A DNA stretch of 64,000 nucleotides from a virus: the IMG/VR virus record IMGVR_UViG_3300043449_001497, positions 1 through 64,000 of that record; one strand, 5' to 3'. This document shows positions 8,201 through 15,516 of the stretch, in pieces. The notes beneath the pieces are model-generated. The model saw nothing but the letters and a program-made list of their open reading frames with translations, ran no database searches and was not told where the DNA came from. Position 1 is the stretch's first letter. Every line of letters begins with the position of its first letter. The position numbers were made by a program, and so were the translations under genes.

Positions 8201-11107
8201 GCGGGCCTCTCGCTCACAGGGGAGCAGCGAGCGCTGCTTCAGAAGTTCGCTCAGGCGGTCAACACCCGCCCGAACATCAACAATCTGAGGCTGCCCCAGA
8301 CCCGCTCCGAGGCCCTCGCAAGCCTCGTCTTCCCGGACCTGGATGCGATCCGCGAAGCGCAGGCCGCGGAAGACCTGGGGAAGGCGCCGATCCGTGCGGC
8401 GATGCAACAGGAAGCCAAGTCTATGGCCGAGGCACTCGAAAAGTTCCGCGAGCTGAAGGGCAGCGATGACCAGGGCGTTGGCAGCATGCTCGCCAAGGCC
8501 ATGCGTGGTGCGACGGAAGAGGGATCTGAGATCAGCATCAACGAGTTCCGGTTCACGGAGACCCTGCTCTACTTGGCGGGCATCACCCAGCGCGACGGGA
8601 AGTTCTTCGTCGAGGTGGGAGAGGACTACTCCAAGGCCGGACTCAAGAACGCCGCCGAGATCCTGCTTCGGGAGGCCCAGGACATCTACGGCACCGCGGA
8701 AGACCAGCTCTTCGCTCGGCGCGTCGCCATCCTGGTGGGCGCCTACGGTTCCGCGTCTCGCGCCAAGGCTGAGCTCGCGGAGCTGGGCCTGGTGCTCACG
8801 GCGGAAGAGAGGACTGCGTACAATAACTGGGCGCTAGGCTACGGGGTCACTCCTGAGATGCGGCCCCGCATCGAGCAAGTGATGCGGAAGCTCGGTGCGA
8901 ACACCACGTTCGAGCCCGACACCATCCTCGGAGCCGACGTCTACATTCCGAAGCAGGCCCGCGAGCGCATTGCGGACGCACTCAAGAAGGCTCAGTTCAG
9001 CGAGCAGAAGCTCACGAAGATGGGCGACATCTACCAGTCCATCTTCGCCTTCATGAAGAAGCGCATGACCCGCGGCAACTTCCTACTGCGCCAGCGCTAC
9101 TTCATGGTCAACACCATCGACCACTTCTTCCAGATGTCCCTCGTCGTCGGGTACGCGCCCGCGTTCCAGTCGATGTCGCGCATCGCTCTCCAGAACGCGC
9201 TTACGTCTCCGTTCACGGGGCAAGCTCTCGAGATGGGCGTGCGCGCGGTCAATCGTCTCGTTCCAGGCGCAAAGATCCCGCCCGACGTTGTGGAGAAGAT
9301 CCGCGACTTCTTCAGCCGGGGCGGCGACAAGACGGCCGGGTTCCTTCGCGAGATGATGGGAGGCTCGAAGTACCGCGTCGAGGTCAACCATGTCCTGGAG
9401 GGTCGCAACACCCCCATCGTGATCGGCGGACGAGTCACCACGGGCAAGCGGCTCCGCGAGATCTTCGTCGCAGAAGGCATCCTCGAGAGCTACAACACCC
9501 GACGCCTCGGCGCGGTTCTCCGCAAGGAAGGTACGGCGTTCATCAGCGACGGTGACGGCATCATCGAGGCGGGCATCAATGACCGCTCGCTGGGCGGCAA
9601 CGTGACCACTGCCTGGGCGCGGGTGAAGGACGCTGCAATCGACCTCTCGACCGACGTGGTCGACGACATCGGAGACGCCTGGGCCGAGCGCGAGCGCGTG
9701 GGCGCTGCCGTGACCCTCATCGAGAACGGCTACGAGCCGCGCGTGGCGTGCCGCCTCACCATCGACGCCCTCTACGACTACGCCCAGTCGATGACGAAGA
9801 TGGACCGCAACTGGTTCGTCGGCCTGCTGTTCCCCTTCTGGGCCTTCCAGAAGAACGCGAACCAGCAGTTCATCAACGTCATCGCGACCCCCTACGGCGC
9901 GTACCGGATGATGGTCATGAAGCGGTTCCGGGACCGTAGCTCTGAGCTTCTCACGGAGCTCTACTACGACGAGGTCGGCGGCGAGTTGGGCCTCGACGTG
10001 AACTCGATGCCCCAGGACATGCAGGACATGTACTACGCGGTCATGACCAAGGCGCACGAGGTGTACGGGGACGAGATCCCCGAAAACGCCAAGATGGCGC
10101 TCCGCATGGGGCTAACGGGCCGCGCTTCCGAGGTGCTCGACGGCAAGTACTACGAGCTCGATGCTGACCTGATCCGCATGCTGCGGTCGGGTGGTATCGG
10201 CGGTGTCGGCGGTGCAGGCATGAGCGACTACCTGATGCCGACCCCCAGCAAGTCCATCTTGCCTTCGTACATGCGCGAGCGACCCGGTGTGTTCCTGGCA
10301 CCCCGCCGTGACGCCGCGGTTCGTCTCTACTCGGGTCTTCGCGCGAAGAACGACGAGATGTTCTACCTCATGCTGCCCCCGGCGAGCTTCGAGGATGCGT
10401 TCAAGCACACGGCGACGGTCATGTCGACGGCGCTCCTCATGGGGGCCAACCTGACTGCGATGACCCCGGCGGGCCCGCTCCTGGGTCTCGAGGCGCGCGG
10501 TCTCGAGGGCACCAAGATCGCGGCAGCCATCCGGCCTGTTCTCGACCTGGAGCGCTCCCCCATCGCCGGGCCTGTCATCGGCATGTACGCGGAGCGAGGC
10601 TACCCCCAGAAGCTCCACCCGCTCGTGGCGTCGTTCATCATGAACACCACCGATGCTCCCATCTTGCGCGTTCCCGCGGTCAACGACCCGTTTGAAGGTG
10701 ACAACTTCATGCTCGAGATGCAGAAGCTCACCGAGGAAGGGAAGGAGGCTGACATCGCGCAGATCCTTGGCGCCGACTATGTCCGCACGGTACAGGAGCT
10801 CAACAGCAAGGAGCTGGATCCCAACGAGATCTCGACGGTCCGCGACGAGCACTTCTACCTGCCGCCGGGTGGATACTCCATCGCCTTCGAGAACGCGCCG
10901 CTGCTCGGAGAGCTCAACAAGGAGCTCCTGCTCAAGTACGGAAAGACCGCACAGGAGAAGGCCGCTTCCTCGGATACGGCGAGCCTGGGCAACCTGCTCT
11001 ACATTCTCCGCAACGCCACCGGACTCGAGGTTGCATCGGTCTCTGCTTCTCGGACGGCTCAACAGGAAGAGCCTGTCTTCTACACCAAGTCTCGCAAGCC
11101 CTTCTAG
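2204..11107 (+). CDS. Giant polyvalent-type internal virion protein with zincin motif
   Basis: At 2967 residues this is by far the largest gene. The N-terminus and residues near 880-930 and 1050-1200 are Ala/Pro/Glu/Lys-rich linkers. A zinc-metallopeptidase signature HEGAH lies at about residues 1649-1653 (context TTLLHEGAHYIRR). The C-terminal third has aromatic, membrane-active-looking segments, including PFWAFQKNANQQF. Known giant phage proteins ('polyvalent' or large ejection proteins) share this plan: a long helical scaffold with embedded enzyme domains, packaged in the capsid and injected with DNA. The start at 2204 is chosen because a -10 box lies at 2179 and GAGGG lies just upstream; an in-frame ATG at 2150 would add 18 residues. 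Peptidase activity and ejection are inferred. Confidence 0.75.
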   Translation: MDPKTYEQVKAINESLKIQQEAEAKALEAARKPAPRAEARPSAPRAQAPAKPAAPKVVAPVQVGAPVKQTKASAASVVTPPVTDATRKSKVDDDLRQDLKLEDLYRNVGMLPPTLEAKERVNASIRALSAKTGLEPQRYKELAAIQGVDLNDLDQKAREGMPFENYRKAKEGAIGFVPADKRVAMFEDLAKDYETAEQGKIRTDKRIDLAAAKEARGTVPGLTTGYVVGGTTSEETPEVAKSGEHYYAVAEAYLKAVDKDPEVVRLVNLYGNSLASGATQKYINDRAQQLLKNKGITPSSPDAERLASLARRQALYEVLARKTVGQWTPGIFVKDVQVTDDAAAPGLFAAMAPNIELIGFNSKGDAVFRQESAAGMGLRLLDVVGVVPIPGKKLPVPIPGQSLLAGMLTKGENETYYEAASRGAQTGANWLEVALDATEGQSLPMRGAAGLVGLAGSMVHPDVTAAAGALGKAGKAYRVARINKAIAREAEPILKELVTAYQARNFDKAAELEKKLATSPTLGPRGAKGHGVVKAYNRGDIAFAQALASINPALKHLDPFLVDNLVAMVGRRGDDALTEFVYEAAGKGSPHMHFGAAAPEIAERTKEGVGTSFETYLNSGNFDRRIERIKMARDAYAKTIPKTADEALAKTFNDAVERVKGRLVDARLAQIPESELQKEIRLLQLMEEHRAALMADPKSWMDKDGLFHTALRNDPITGGDANSTWRQRTYLMDVDNTARRVNDLKSRDFEALKARDLQMFDDALEAVETNIQSRMMSAESLRRNLADKAELRITPIDILDKEMAPGTERLSPYAQASFLVTARQFSQQEMDRKSLLQAYQMLDKAFEGVASRHDMSLEDVWRDFFVKVEQGKVEMPGAGAAKAAGKPPPKPPAKLPAAPSDVPKLANVPNTPEVKAAVEKAAKKGGRARAPAAMHPRTADVVAGIPDEFKTDKLTPEAASKVMSFFSKLGLDAKFPEKLGGVDQEAFDAVRAYLMATGELELKGKKLVKVFEEVPAAPTTLAGQAAKVAPEAPRVTMQGLQDELDDISDDLAQVEADLATAREDGDDAALAELARAEENLLDRRDELAAQLEQAKAAPAEAPVPATAPTLPDTEIQQAVTEAKAVEAVAAKVDEVAQEVAPAEAVVEAPAPAAVEAPVKAAKPPRGKKAKAAAVPATATPVETATVDELQAAINNVDESLDEVAETIQRAEDDANEAQVTWLRGVVEKNLRERKAGLEARLTRLQAAAPRDLRELPPEVQAKVEDLAGGVYQNVVQALKQPDAVRKSPQAYADSYKDVLAEMWDSPYDFERAWPAMRDRVELSAANALDAVEVPATMENLGNRALWKNVKAKGRIGASTGMLEARVGTVEFRISTVPAAKEGNPPVFQVMARVGDEFENLGPKAGYATLEDALRALTPAGGKPAPLRSKIDSVISSGVRKASIPKKGAKQAKVVEEVAEEALDEAVPEQVARLEEAAPGAEEAPAVVPAPTMTGEQYRAKAVEELGKITHSVVKADGTKVYGVVEGDNFVPKYTLSTSEMRDPTDALYFKASRGSTAIDEPVALAKSGARPESLQATVKKIEKLPENALYQRGEVLVEADKLVGRLVEVEKGKIEFLTPEQIKDLKNQNDPTAIVTLFRGVADPTTLLHEGAHYIRRMGLAAEDMDAVTKWIRSQGVDVTHKFGNFDGTAEAVEQAEELFARAFEQYLLKGEAPEPQLTSLFQKVKEVFEKVYRTISTSPLGKDIDPDVKAVFDRLFKSVPQKKPESTFDLLMRHTFNNKGMEQEGSLTALAREAKRRGIPGATVEDLTKLMVDAGNKYGEGFLEQNVIEFPVPVLGKEKWTGADVLELDRRIQMRRNDLELAPLKQALFGEPEEEKATEAIFAALEKPKGVEEGAFSATSRTLARGLTHTVIGGDLTAERVMRNLPPEVRRSINTASNVIENGIGDAITVLSQAIRDGDMDFMYRYLSGETGMAYKTGRRVISSGHEFIGGFLDLYKNAGLSLTGEQRALLQKFAQAVNTRPNINNLRLPQTRSEALASLVFPDLDAIREAQAAEDLGKAPIRAAMQQEAKSMAEALEKFRELKGSDDQGVGSMLAKAMRGATEEGSEISINEFRFTETLLYLAGITQRDGKFFVEVGEDYSKAGLKNAAEILLREAQDIYGTAEDQLFARRVAILVGAYGSASRAKAELAELGLVLTAEERTAYNNWALGYGVTPEMRPRIEQVMRKLGANTTFEPDTILGADVYIPKQARERIADALKKAQFSEQKLTKMGDIYQSIFAFMKKRMTRGNFLLRQRYFMVNTIDHFFQMSLVVGYAPAFQSMSRIALQNALTSPFTGQALEMGVRAVNRLVPGAKIPPDVVEKIRDFFSRGGDKTAGFLREMMGGSKYRVEVNHVLEGRNTPIVIGGRVTTGKRLREIFVAEGILESYNTRRLGAVLRKEGTAFISDGDGIIEAGINDRSLGGNVTTAWARVKDAAIDLSTDVVDDIGDAWAERERVGAAVTLIENGYEPRVACRLTIDALYDYAQSMTKMDRNWFVGLLFPFWAFQKNANQQFINVIATPYGAYRMMVMKRFRDRSSELLTELYYDEVGGELGLDVNSMPQDMQDMYYAVMTKAHEVYGDEIPENAKMALRMGLTGRASEVLDGKYYELDADLIRMLRSGGIGGVGGAGMSDYLMPTPSKSILPSYMRERPGVFLAPRRDAAVRLYSGLRAKNDEMFYLMLPPASFEDAFKHTATVMSTALLMGANLTAMTPAGPLLGLEARGLEGTKIAAAIRPVLDLERSPIAGPVIGMYAERGYPQKLHPLVASFIMNTTDAPILRVPAVNDPFEGDNFMLEMQKLTEEGKEADIAQILGADYVRTVQELNSKELDPNEISTVRDEHFYLPPGGYSIAFENAPLLGELNKELLLKYGKTAQEKAASSDTASLGNLLYILRNATGLEVASVSASRTAQQEEPVFYTKSRKPF

Positions 11108-11116
11108 GAGGTCATC

Positions 11117-11545
11117 ATGAACGCACGGTACGGCGGGTTCAACCACGCAGGCTTCAGCTACAAGCACCAGGCGGCGCTCACCACGACGCCCCAGGTCTTC
11201 CCCCTCACCCAGGACGCCACGAACAGCCCCTGCTCGTCGGCGATCCCCACGTTCGCAGAGCTCAAGCAGGTCGTTGCCCAGGTCGACACCATCGCCTCGG
11301 GCGCGTCCTCGGTGACGTACTACATCGCGTCCGACGCGGCAGGCGACATCCCGCTCACGACCCAGGGGACGATGAGCATCCTGACCGGGAAGACGACGGC
11401 GACCAAGGGCTCGGCCATCGACTGCGTCGACGTCGACTACCACTACCAGCGGCTCACGGCGGAGACGCTCGGCACGGTGTACATCGTGGCCTGGCTGAAT
11501 GCGGGCACGGCGAACGCCAACATCCGCTTGCAGTGGCGGGCGTAG
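11117..11545 (+). CDS. Small virion-associated protein (unknown)
   Basis: The protein has 142 residues and a strong Shine-Dalgarno (AGGAGG) just upstream. It is rich in Thr, Ala, Ser and Val with alternating hydrophobic beta-type segments, as in small head or tail decoration proteins. No family is recognised. It directly follows the giant protein gene, nine bases after its stop, and is probably co-transcribed with it. A structural role is inferred from composition and neighbours. Confidence 0.7.
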   Translation: MNARYGGFNHAGFSYKHQAALTTTPQVFPLTQDATNSPCSSAIPTFAELKQVVAQVDTIASGASSVTYYIASDAAGDIPLTTQGTMSILTGKTTATKGSAIDCVDVDYHYQRLTAETLGTVYIVAWLNAGTANANIRLQWRA

Positions 11546-11559
11546 TCTTCTAGCGTCAC

Positions 11560-11592
11560 CTCCCGCGTCGTGATACGGTTACGGCGCGGGAG
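11560..11592 (+). promoter_or_regulatory. Hairpin containing the Shine-Dalgarno of the next gene
   Basis: A perfect 8-base stem (CTCCCGCG at 11560-11567 with CGCGGGAG at 11585-11592) closes a 17-base loop. The 3' arm holds the GGGAG ribosome-binding site of the gene starting at 11598. It could block translation or act as a weak terminator; there is no U-tract. Confidence 0.5.
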
Positions 11593-11597
11593 GCCCC

Positions 11598-11996
11598 ATG
11601 TCCTGTTGTGGTTCATCGAGTACGAGCACAGGTGCGTCGTTCGGCAACGTGAGGGTTGCCGCGAGCAGCGTCACCAACTTCGGGACAAGCACCCGGCAGA
11701 ACATCGGTGTGGGCGGCGGCTTCACCTTCGTGAACATCATCCGCATCAAGCTGAAGCGGACGGCGGGCACGGCGGCCTCGTTCACGCCCCGTCTCTACGA
11801 CGCTGTCGCGGCCCTCTCGGGTAGCATCGACCAGCAGTTCGTCGGCTCGGTGACCGCGGTGGCCGATCTGTTCGACGTGGCCTGCGTGGGCTGCGTGTTC
11901 CGCACCGACGCGACTGGCCAGTTCTACCTCGAGCCAGGTCCCAACGCCGGGGCGGACAACGCCTTCGACTACGAGATCTACTACGAGGTGCTGTGA
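11598..11996 (+). CDS. Small structural protein with Cys-rich start (unknown)
   Basis: This 132-residue protein begins MSCCGSSST and then shows beta-rich Gly/Ser/Thr/Val sequence. Two further cysteines occur near residues 95-98 (VACVGC). The ATG is preceded by GGGAG, which is partly sealed in a hairpin. Its stop overlaps the start of the glycine-rich adhesin candidate in a TGATG junction, suggesting coupled translation. No family is recognised; tail or fibre association is inferred from the neighbouring genes. Confidence 0.7.
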   Translation: MSCCGSSSTSTGASFGNVRVAASSVTNFGTSTRQNIGVGGGFTFVNIIRIKLKRTAGTAASFTPRLYDAVAALSGSIDQQFVGSVTAVADLFDVACVGCVFRTDATGQFYLEPGPNAGADNAFDYEIYYEVL

Positions 11997-12880
11997 TGGC
12001 AGGCTCGCAAGTCTTCCCGTCCACTTCTGGGGGGCTGTCCTCGAACTACGGCCTCGGCATGTTCGGCGACGGGGCGGATGGGGACGCGACCATCGTTGGG
12101 TCCGTCACTCCGACCAAGGAGATGTACTACAACAACCTCACGGTCAGCTCGACTGGCGTGCTGAAGCCGTCGGGCTTTCGCATCTACGTGAAGGGGACGT
12201 TGACCGTCGACGCTGGTGGGTCCATCAACGACGACGGTAACGGCGGAACGGGCGGAACGGGCGGCCTCATCATCAGCGCACGCCAGACCCTCGGCTTCGG
12301 TGGCGGCAACGGCGGCAACGGCGGCGTTAACGCCGTCGGCACCGCTGGTGCGGGCCCTGGCGGCAACAGCTCGCTGAACGCAGCGGGCCTCGCACCCACG
12401 GGCGGAGCGGGCGGCACGGGCGGTGTCAACGCGGGTGGTGCGGGCGGCGCTGCGGCTCAACCCACGCAGAACCAGCGCTGGCATGGCGTGGCCTGGATGT
12501 ACCAGGGGCGGCTGAGCTCCGGCACCACGCTGGCCCTCTGGAACGGCGGCTCGGGTGGTGGCGGCGGCGGGTCCGACAACGCGCTCGCAACGGGCGGCGG
12601 CGGCGGTGGCGGAGCTGGCGGCGTGTGGCTCGCGGCGAAGACCGTGGTCAACAACGGCACCATCAGCGCGAACGGCGGCAAGGGCGCCAACGGCACGGGC
12701 ACGGCGGGCAACGCTGGTGGCGGTGGTGGTGGCGGCGGCGGCCTGGTGTGCATCGCCACGCTGAGCTCCACCGTCGGTACGGTCCAGGCACTGGGCGGTT
12801 CCGGCGGCACGGGCTTCGGCACCGGGGCCACGGGGTCTGTTGGCCGTGATGGGTCTACTCTCACTGTGGTGCTCGCATGA
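11996..12880 (+). CDS. Glycine-rich (polyglycine) tail-tip or adhesin protein
   Basis: The protein has 294 residues. From residue 78 onward it is dominated by Gly runs interrupted by Ala, Asn, Thr and Ser (for example GNGGTGGTGG, GGGNGGNGG, SGGGGGGSDN). Such arrays are known in T-even-type gp38 adhesins, where they form stacked polyglycine-II helices presenting receptor-binding loops. The more aromatic loop near residues 160-185 (RWHGVAWMYQGR) could be exposed. ATG 11996 is preferred over the adjacent GTG at 11993. Placement among fibre genes supports a receptor-binding role, which is inferred. Confidence 0.65.
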   Translation: MAGSQVFPSTSGGLSSNYGLGMFGDGADGDATIVGSVTPTKEMYYNNLTVSSTGVLKPSGFRIYVKGTLTVDAGGSINDDGNGGTGGTGGLIISARQTLGFGGGNGGNGGVNAVGTAGAGPGGNSSLNAAGLAPTGGAGGTGGVNAGGAGGAAAQPTQNQRWHGVAWMYQGRLSSGTTLALWNGGSGGGGGGSDNALATGGGGGGGAGGVWLAAKTVVNNGTISANGGKGANGTGTAGNAGGGGGGGGGLVCIATLSSTVGTVQALGGSGGTGFGTGATGSVGRDGSTLTVVLA

Positions 12881-13077
12881 CGCAGACCTGGCTCGTGTTC
12901 CCTGTCCCGGCTCCGGCCGACGCAGTCGCAATCACCGTGGCGAACGGTGCCGTCGGCTTCTACTCTGGGGTTCCCCCGGCGTGGTCCGGCGTCGCGGAAG
13001 AGCAGGGCTGGACCCTGCCCTGCAAGGTCGTCGAGGGTGAAGGCGGTGTCATCGAGTCCTGGACCCCGGTGGTCTAG
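12877..13077 (+). CDS. Small hypothetical protein in the fibre cluster
   Basis: A 66-residue protein translated through an ATGA overlap with the glycine-rich protein. It is hydrophobic and rich in Val, Pro and Trp (starting MTQTWLVFPVPAPADAVAI), with no clear signal peptide or membrane helix. Its TAG stop overlaps the GTG start of the next gene. The tight coupling on both sides argues that it is real. It may be a chaperone or small subunit for the neighbouring fibre proteins; function is unknown. Confidence 0.6.
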   Translation: MTQTWLVFPVPAPADAVAITVANGAVGFYSGVPPAWSGVAEEQGWTLPCKVVEGEGGVIESWTPVV

Positions 13078-13835
13078 TGTCGACGAACTACCGCTACGTC
13101 CTCCACCGCACCGTGCGGACGGCTCGACTCATCGAAGGGTCGAACGTCACGATCACGGAGACGCCGAACGGCGACTTCCTCGACGTGGTCATCGCGTCGA
13201 CGGGCGGTGGAGGTGGCGGCGGTGCGCCGACGAACGCCAAGTACCTGACCCTGGGCACCGACGCGACGTTGACCCAAGAGCGCGTGTTCAGCCCTTCCGC
13301 TCGGTTCTCGTACACCGACGGAGGAGCAGGCGCTTCCTACGCTCTCGACCTCAATGTCTCTGGGGTCAGCGCTGGTTCCTACACGTACGCTAGTATCACG
13401 GTCGACGCGTACGGTCGAGTCACGGCAGCCTCGAGCGGCACAGCCCCGGCGACACCTCCATCCCCGGCCACTACGGTCGTCACGGAGACGAGCTACGGCC
13501 AGACCCAGGCGGTCGGGACTGCGACGACCTACGCACGCGAGGACCACTCGCACGGCACGCCTGCGGTCCCGGCGCACAACACGCTGAGCAACCTCGCATG
13601 GATCAACGCAGGGCACACGGGGGCTGCGAACGCCGTGGCCGCCTGGAACGAGTTCGGCGTGTCGACCGTCTCCCAGGCTACGACCGACGAGACGATGCTG
13701 GTCCGGCGAGGCGGCACGCTCCAGTGGGTGCCCATCGTCGCAAGCGTCGTGTTCCTGCCGAGCAGTGACCTCATCATCGACGGCAAGACCTTCGAGATGA
13801 ACGGTGCCGTCGTCTTCCCTGGGAGTGTCCTGTGA
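13077..13835 (+). CDS. Tail-fibre-like protein
   Basis: A 252-residue protein starting at a GTG that overlaps the previous stop. Residues 100-115 contain SYTYASITVDAYGRVTAAS, a repeat type widespread in phage tail fibres. Around residue 155, TTYAREDHSHGTP matches another common fibre element (a variant of 'ARxDHxHGxP'). A short Gly run near residue 45 probably acts as a hinge. It belongs to the adsorption cluster 11.6-14.8 kb. The protein is short for a complete fibre, so it may be an adaptor or distal fragment, with receptor-binding parts in its neighbours. Confidence 0.7.
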   Translation: MSTNYRYVLHRTVRTARLIEGSNVTITETPNGDFLDVVIASTGGGGGGGAPTNAKYLTLGTDATLTQERVFSPSARFSYTDGGAGASYALDLNVSGVSAGSYTYASITVDAYGRVTAASSGTAPATPPSPATTVVTETSYGQTQAVGTATTYAREDHSHGTPAVPAHNTLSNLAWINAGHTGAANAVAAWNEFGVSTVSQATTDETMLVRRGGTLQWVPIVASVVFLPSSDLIIDGKTFEMNGAVVFPGSVL

Positions 13836-14818
13836 GCCTCGTCGCACTGAAGCATCGTCGCCTTGCCACGGTGAACGCGTCTGCGTCGACCATCGCTGCG
13901 GTGCTCGATGCCTTCTGGGCAGCGGTCGACCCGACGGTCACTACTTACTCGGACGGTTCAACGCGTTCGTTCTCCGGGGCAGGCGCGACCGGGTGGACCT
14001 GGACTCGCTACCAGAACGCGGGTGTGACCGAGGCCCTCTACGCCACGCCTCCCGGCGGGACGATGGACCAGCGGGTCATCATTGCTGGAAGGTCGGCTGC
14101 ACCAACGCCGTCGCCGACGATGATTGCGCCCGACACATTCGCGTCGTCGTTGTCGCAGCTCCTCATCTCCCACCAGTTGCAGGCGGGCGCGTTCACAAGC
14201 TGGAACGCGGCGACTCCGTTCACGAACTCTCGCTTCATGGGCTACACCCGTGTCATCCCGAACGTAACGGGGTTCACCACGCTTGCGTGCTGCGTGTACG
14301 AGACGCAAGAGACGATCATCGTCGAGCTCCTCGTGAACGGAACCGCCGTCCACGTCGCGTTTGCCGGGGCTCTCTACGACCCGGAGACGACGGCCCCCGC
14401 CGCAGCAGAGACGGACGGGCGCCGCTATGGCGTCGTGGTGTGCGGTGGTCAGCTTGTGACCAACTTCCTCGGGTCAGCGGGTAACGGAACCATCTGGGTG
14501 CACGGAACGGGGGCGGGAGCGGGGCATACGTACATCTGGCGCCCTGGGGTGAACACCGTTGACACGGGTGCGCGTAACTGGCTGACCACAGGTGGGCAGA
14601 CCACCGCGCAGATGACGGACCTTGCGGGACAGTACCCCGGCCAACCCCTGTTCATCCCTGCGGCCAACGGATGGGCGGGCCGAGTTCGCGAGATGTTCTG
14701 GTCGCGGTCGATGCTCTACCACACGCGCGTCGAGTCGAGCCCCGGTGTCATCTCAGCCTACGGGTTGGGATGGTCCACGACCAGCGCAACGGGCGACTCC
14801 ATGTTCTTGAAGTACTGA
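13832..14818 (+). CDS. Tail-fibre-associated or distal fibre protein (unknown)
   Basis: A 328-residue protein coupled to the previous gene by a GTGA overlap. It is rich in Ala, Thr, Gly and Trp, with repeated aromatic beta-strand patterns (TGWTWTRYQ, SRFMGYTRVI, MFWSRSMLYHTR). That is common in receptor-binding or baseplate-periphery proteins. No catalytic motif is visible. It is followed by a small gene and holin candidates, so it closes the adsorption cluster. Assignment as a fibre component rests on composition and position. Confidence 0.6.
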   Translation: MSLVALKHRRLATVNASASTIAAVLDAFWAAVDPTVTTYSDGSTRSFSGAGATGWTWTRYQNAGVTEALYATPPGGTMDQRVIIAGRSAAPTPSPTMIAPDTFASSLSQLLISHQLQAGAFTSWNAATPFTNSRFMGYTRVIPNVTGFTTLACCVYETQETIIVELLVNGTAVHVAFAGALYDPETTAPAAAETDGRRYGVVVCGGQLVTNFLGSAGNGTIWVHGTGAGAGHTYIWRPGVNTVDTGARNWLTTGGQTTAQMTDLAGQYPGQPLFIPAANGWAGRVREMFWSRSMLYHTRVESSPGVISAYGLGWSTTSATGDSMFLKY

Positions 14819-14825
14819 GGGAACC

Positions 14826-15020
14826 ATGAGCTACACCGACCAGATCGAGCAGTATGTCGCGGCCTACCCGCTCACGTCCCTGGTGTCCGTCCCCTCCTGG
14901 TGTGGCGTCGCTGCCCTGCCCGCGTTTCCGTCCGTCGTCATCCAACCGTGGGCGGAGGATTACTGCGAGCTCGAGGATAGCGAAGGCATTGAGATCGCAC
15001 GCTTCCGGCTGGTCGGTTAG
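14826..15020 (+). CDS. Small hypothetical protein
   Basis: A 64-residue acidic protein (YCELEDSEGIEIARF near the C-terminus) with a GAGGGA ribosome-binding site. It has no membrane helix and no known motif. It sits between the fibre genes and a single-pass membrane protein, so it belongs either to the virion or to the lysis cassette. Confidence 0.55.
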   Translation: MSYTDQIEQYVAAYPLTSLVSVPSWCGVAALPAFPSVVIQPWAEDYCELEDSEGIEIARFRLVG

Positions 15021-15040
15021 GCCCGGCGAAGGAGAGCGCG

Positions 15041-15319
15041 ATGGAAGCCTTCATCACTGCGGTCACAGGACCCCTGGGTGCACTGGCGCTGTCCGTCGGC
15101 ATCCTCTACTGGCTCGCCTCGAAGATTGTCCCGGTGCTCCAAGCGTATCTCGAGAGCCAGTCGGCTCAGCTCAAGGACATGGTGCACGCGCTCCAGAAGA
15201 CCGTGGACGCCCATGAGATGGACCGGAAGACCTTCGAGGCCGCCCTGTCTCAGCTAGACTCGCGCCTCGACCGTGTGGAGACCGACATCCACGCGATCAA
15301 AAACAAGATCGTCGCATAG
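15041..15319 (+). CDS. Putative holin-like membrane protein with coiled coil
   Basis: The protein has 92 residues and a strong AAGGAGA ribosome-binding site. Residues 8-30 form one hydrophobic helix (PLGALALSVGILYWLASKIV). The rest is a charged coiled coil ending in lysines (VETDIHAIKNKIVA). Small phage proteins with one N-terminal membrane helix and a basic tail near an endolysin are often holins or accessory lysis proteins. Another single-helix candidate lies at 17010, so which one times lysis cannot be decided from sequence. Confidence 0.5.
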   Translation: MEAFITAVTGPLGALALSVGILYWLASKIVPVLQAYLESQSAQLKDMVHALQKTVDAHEMDRKTFEAALSQLDSRLDRVETDIHAIKNKIVA

Positions 15320-15327
15320 GAGGTCCC

Positions 15328-15513
15328 ATGCCCATCAGCCCCCAGGAAGCCATTGCCCTCGGTCTCGAGGCCGCAGAGCTTGCTGAGTTCATCGTGAAGG
15401 CACTCAAGCCTGGTGCCGATGGGCACAAGCGGCTCGACAAGGCTGAGGTCGGCGAGCTCCTCCGCCGCCTGGGCAGCCTGTCCATGCACGTCGCGCGCGA
15501 CATGGTGGACTAG
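15328..15513 (+). CDS. Small helical protein (unknown)
   Basis: A 61-residue, all-helical protein preceded by an AGGAGG ribosome-binding site. The stretch PGADGHKRLDKAEVGELL loosely resembles an EF-hand loop (Asp, Gly, acidic residues), but spacing and acidic ligands are incomplete, so calcium binding is not claimed. It lies in the lysis/adsorption operon between a holin candidate and a large structural protein. Confidence 0.55.
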   Translation: MPISPQEAIALGLEAAELAEFIVKALKPGADGHKRLDKAEVGELLRRLGSLSMHVARDMVD

Positions 15514-15516
15514 CCC

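Noticed and set aside
5957-8407. 816-residue minus-strand open frame
   Set aside because: Also antisense to the giant protein, without ribosome-binding site or recognisable domain.
2204-11107. N4-type virion RNA polymerase
   Set aside because: Size is comparable, but none of the T7-like polymerase motifs is visible, and the promoters throughout look bacterial.
12200-12800. Repeat/CRISPR-like periodicity in the 12.2-12.8 kb region
   Set aside because: The periodic GGCGG pattern is explained by glycine codons of the adhesin and has no constant repeat/spacer units.
15328-15513. EF-hand calcium-binding protein
   Set aside because: The loop lacks the full set of acidic ligands at the proper spacing.
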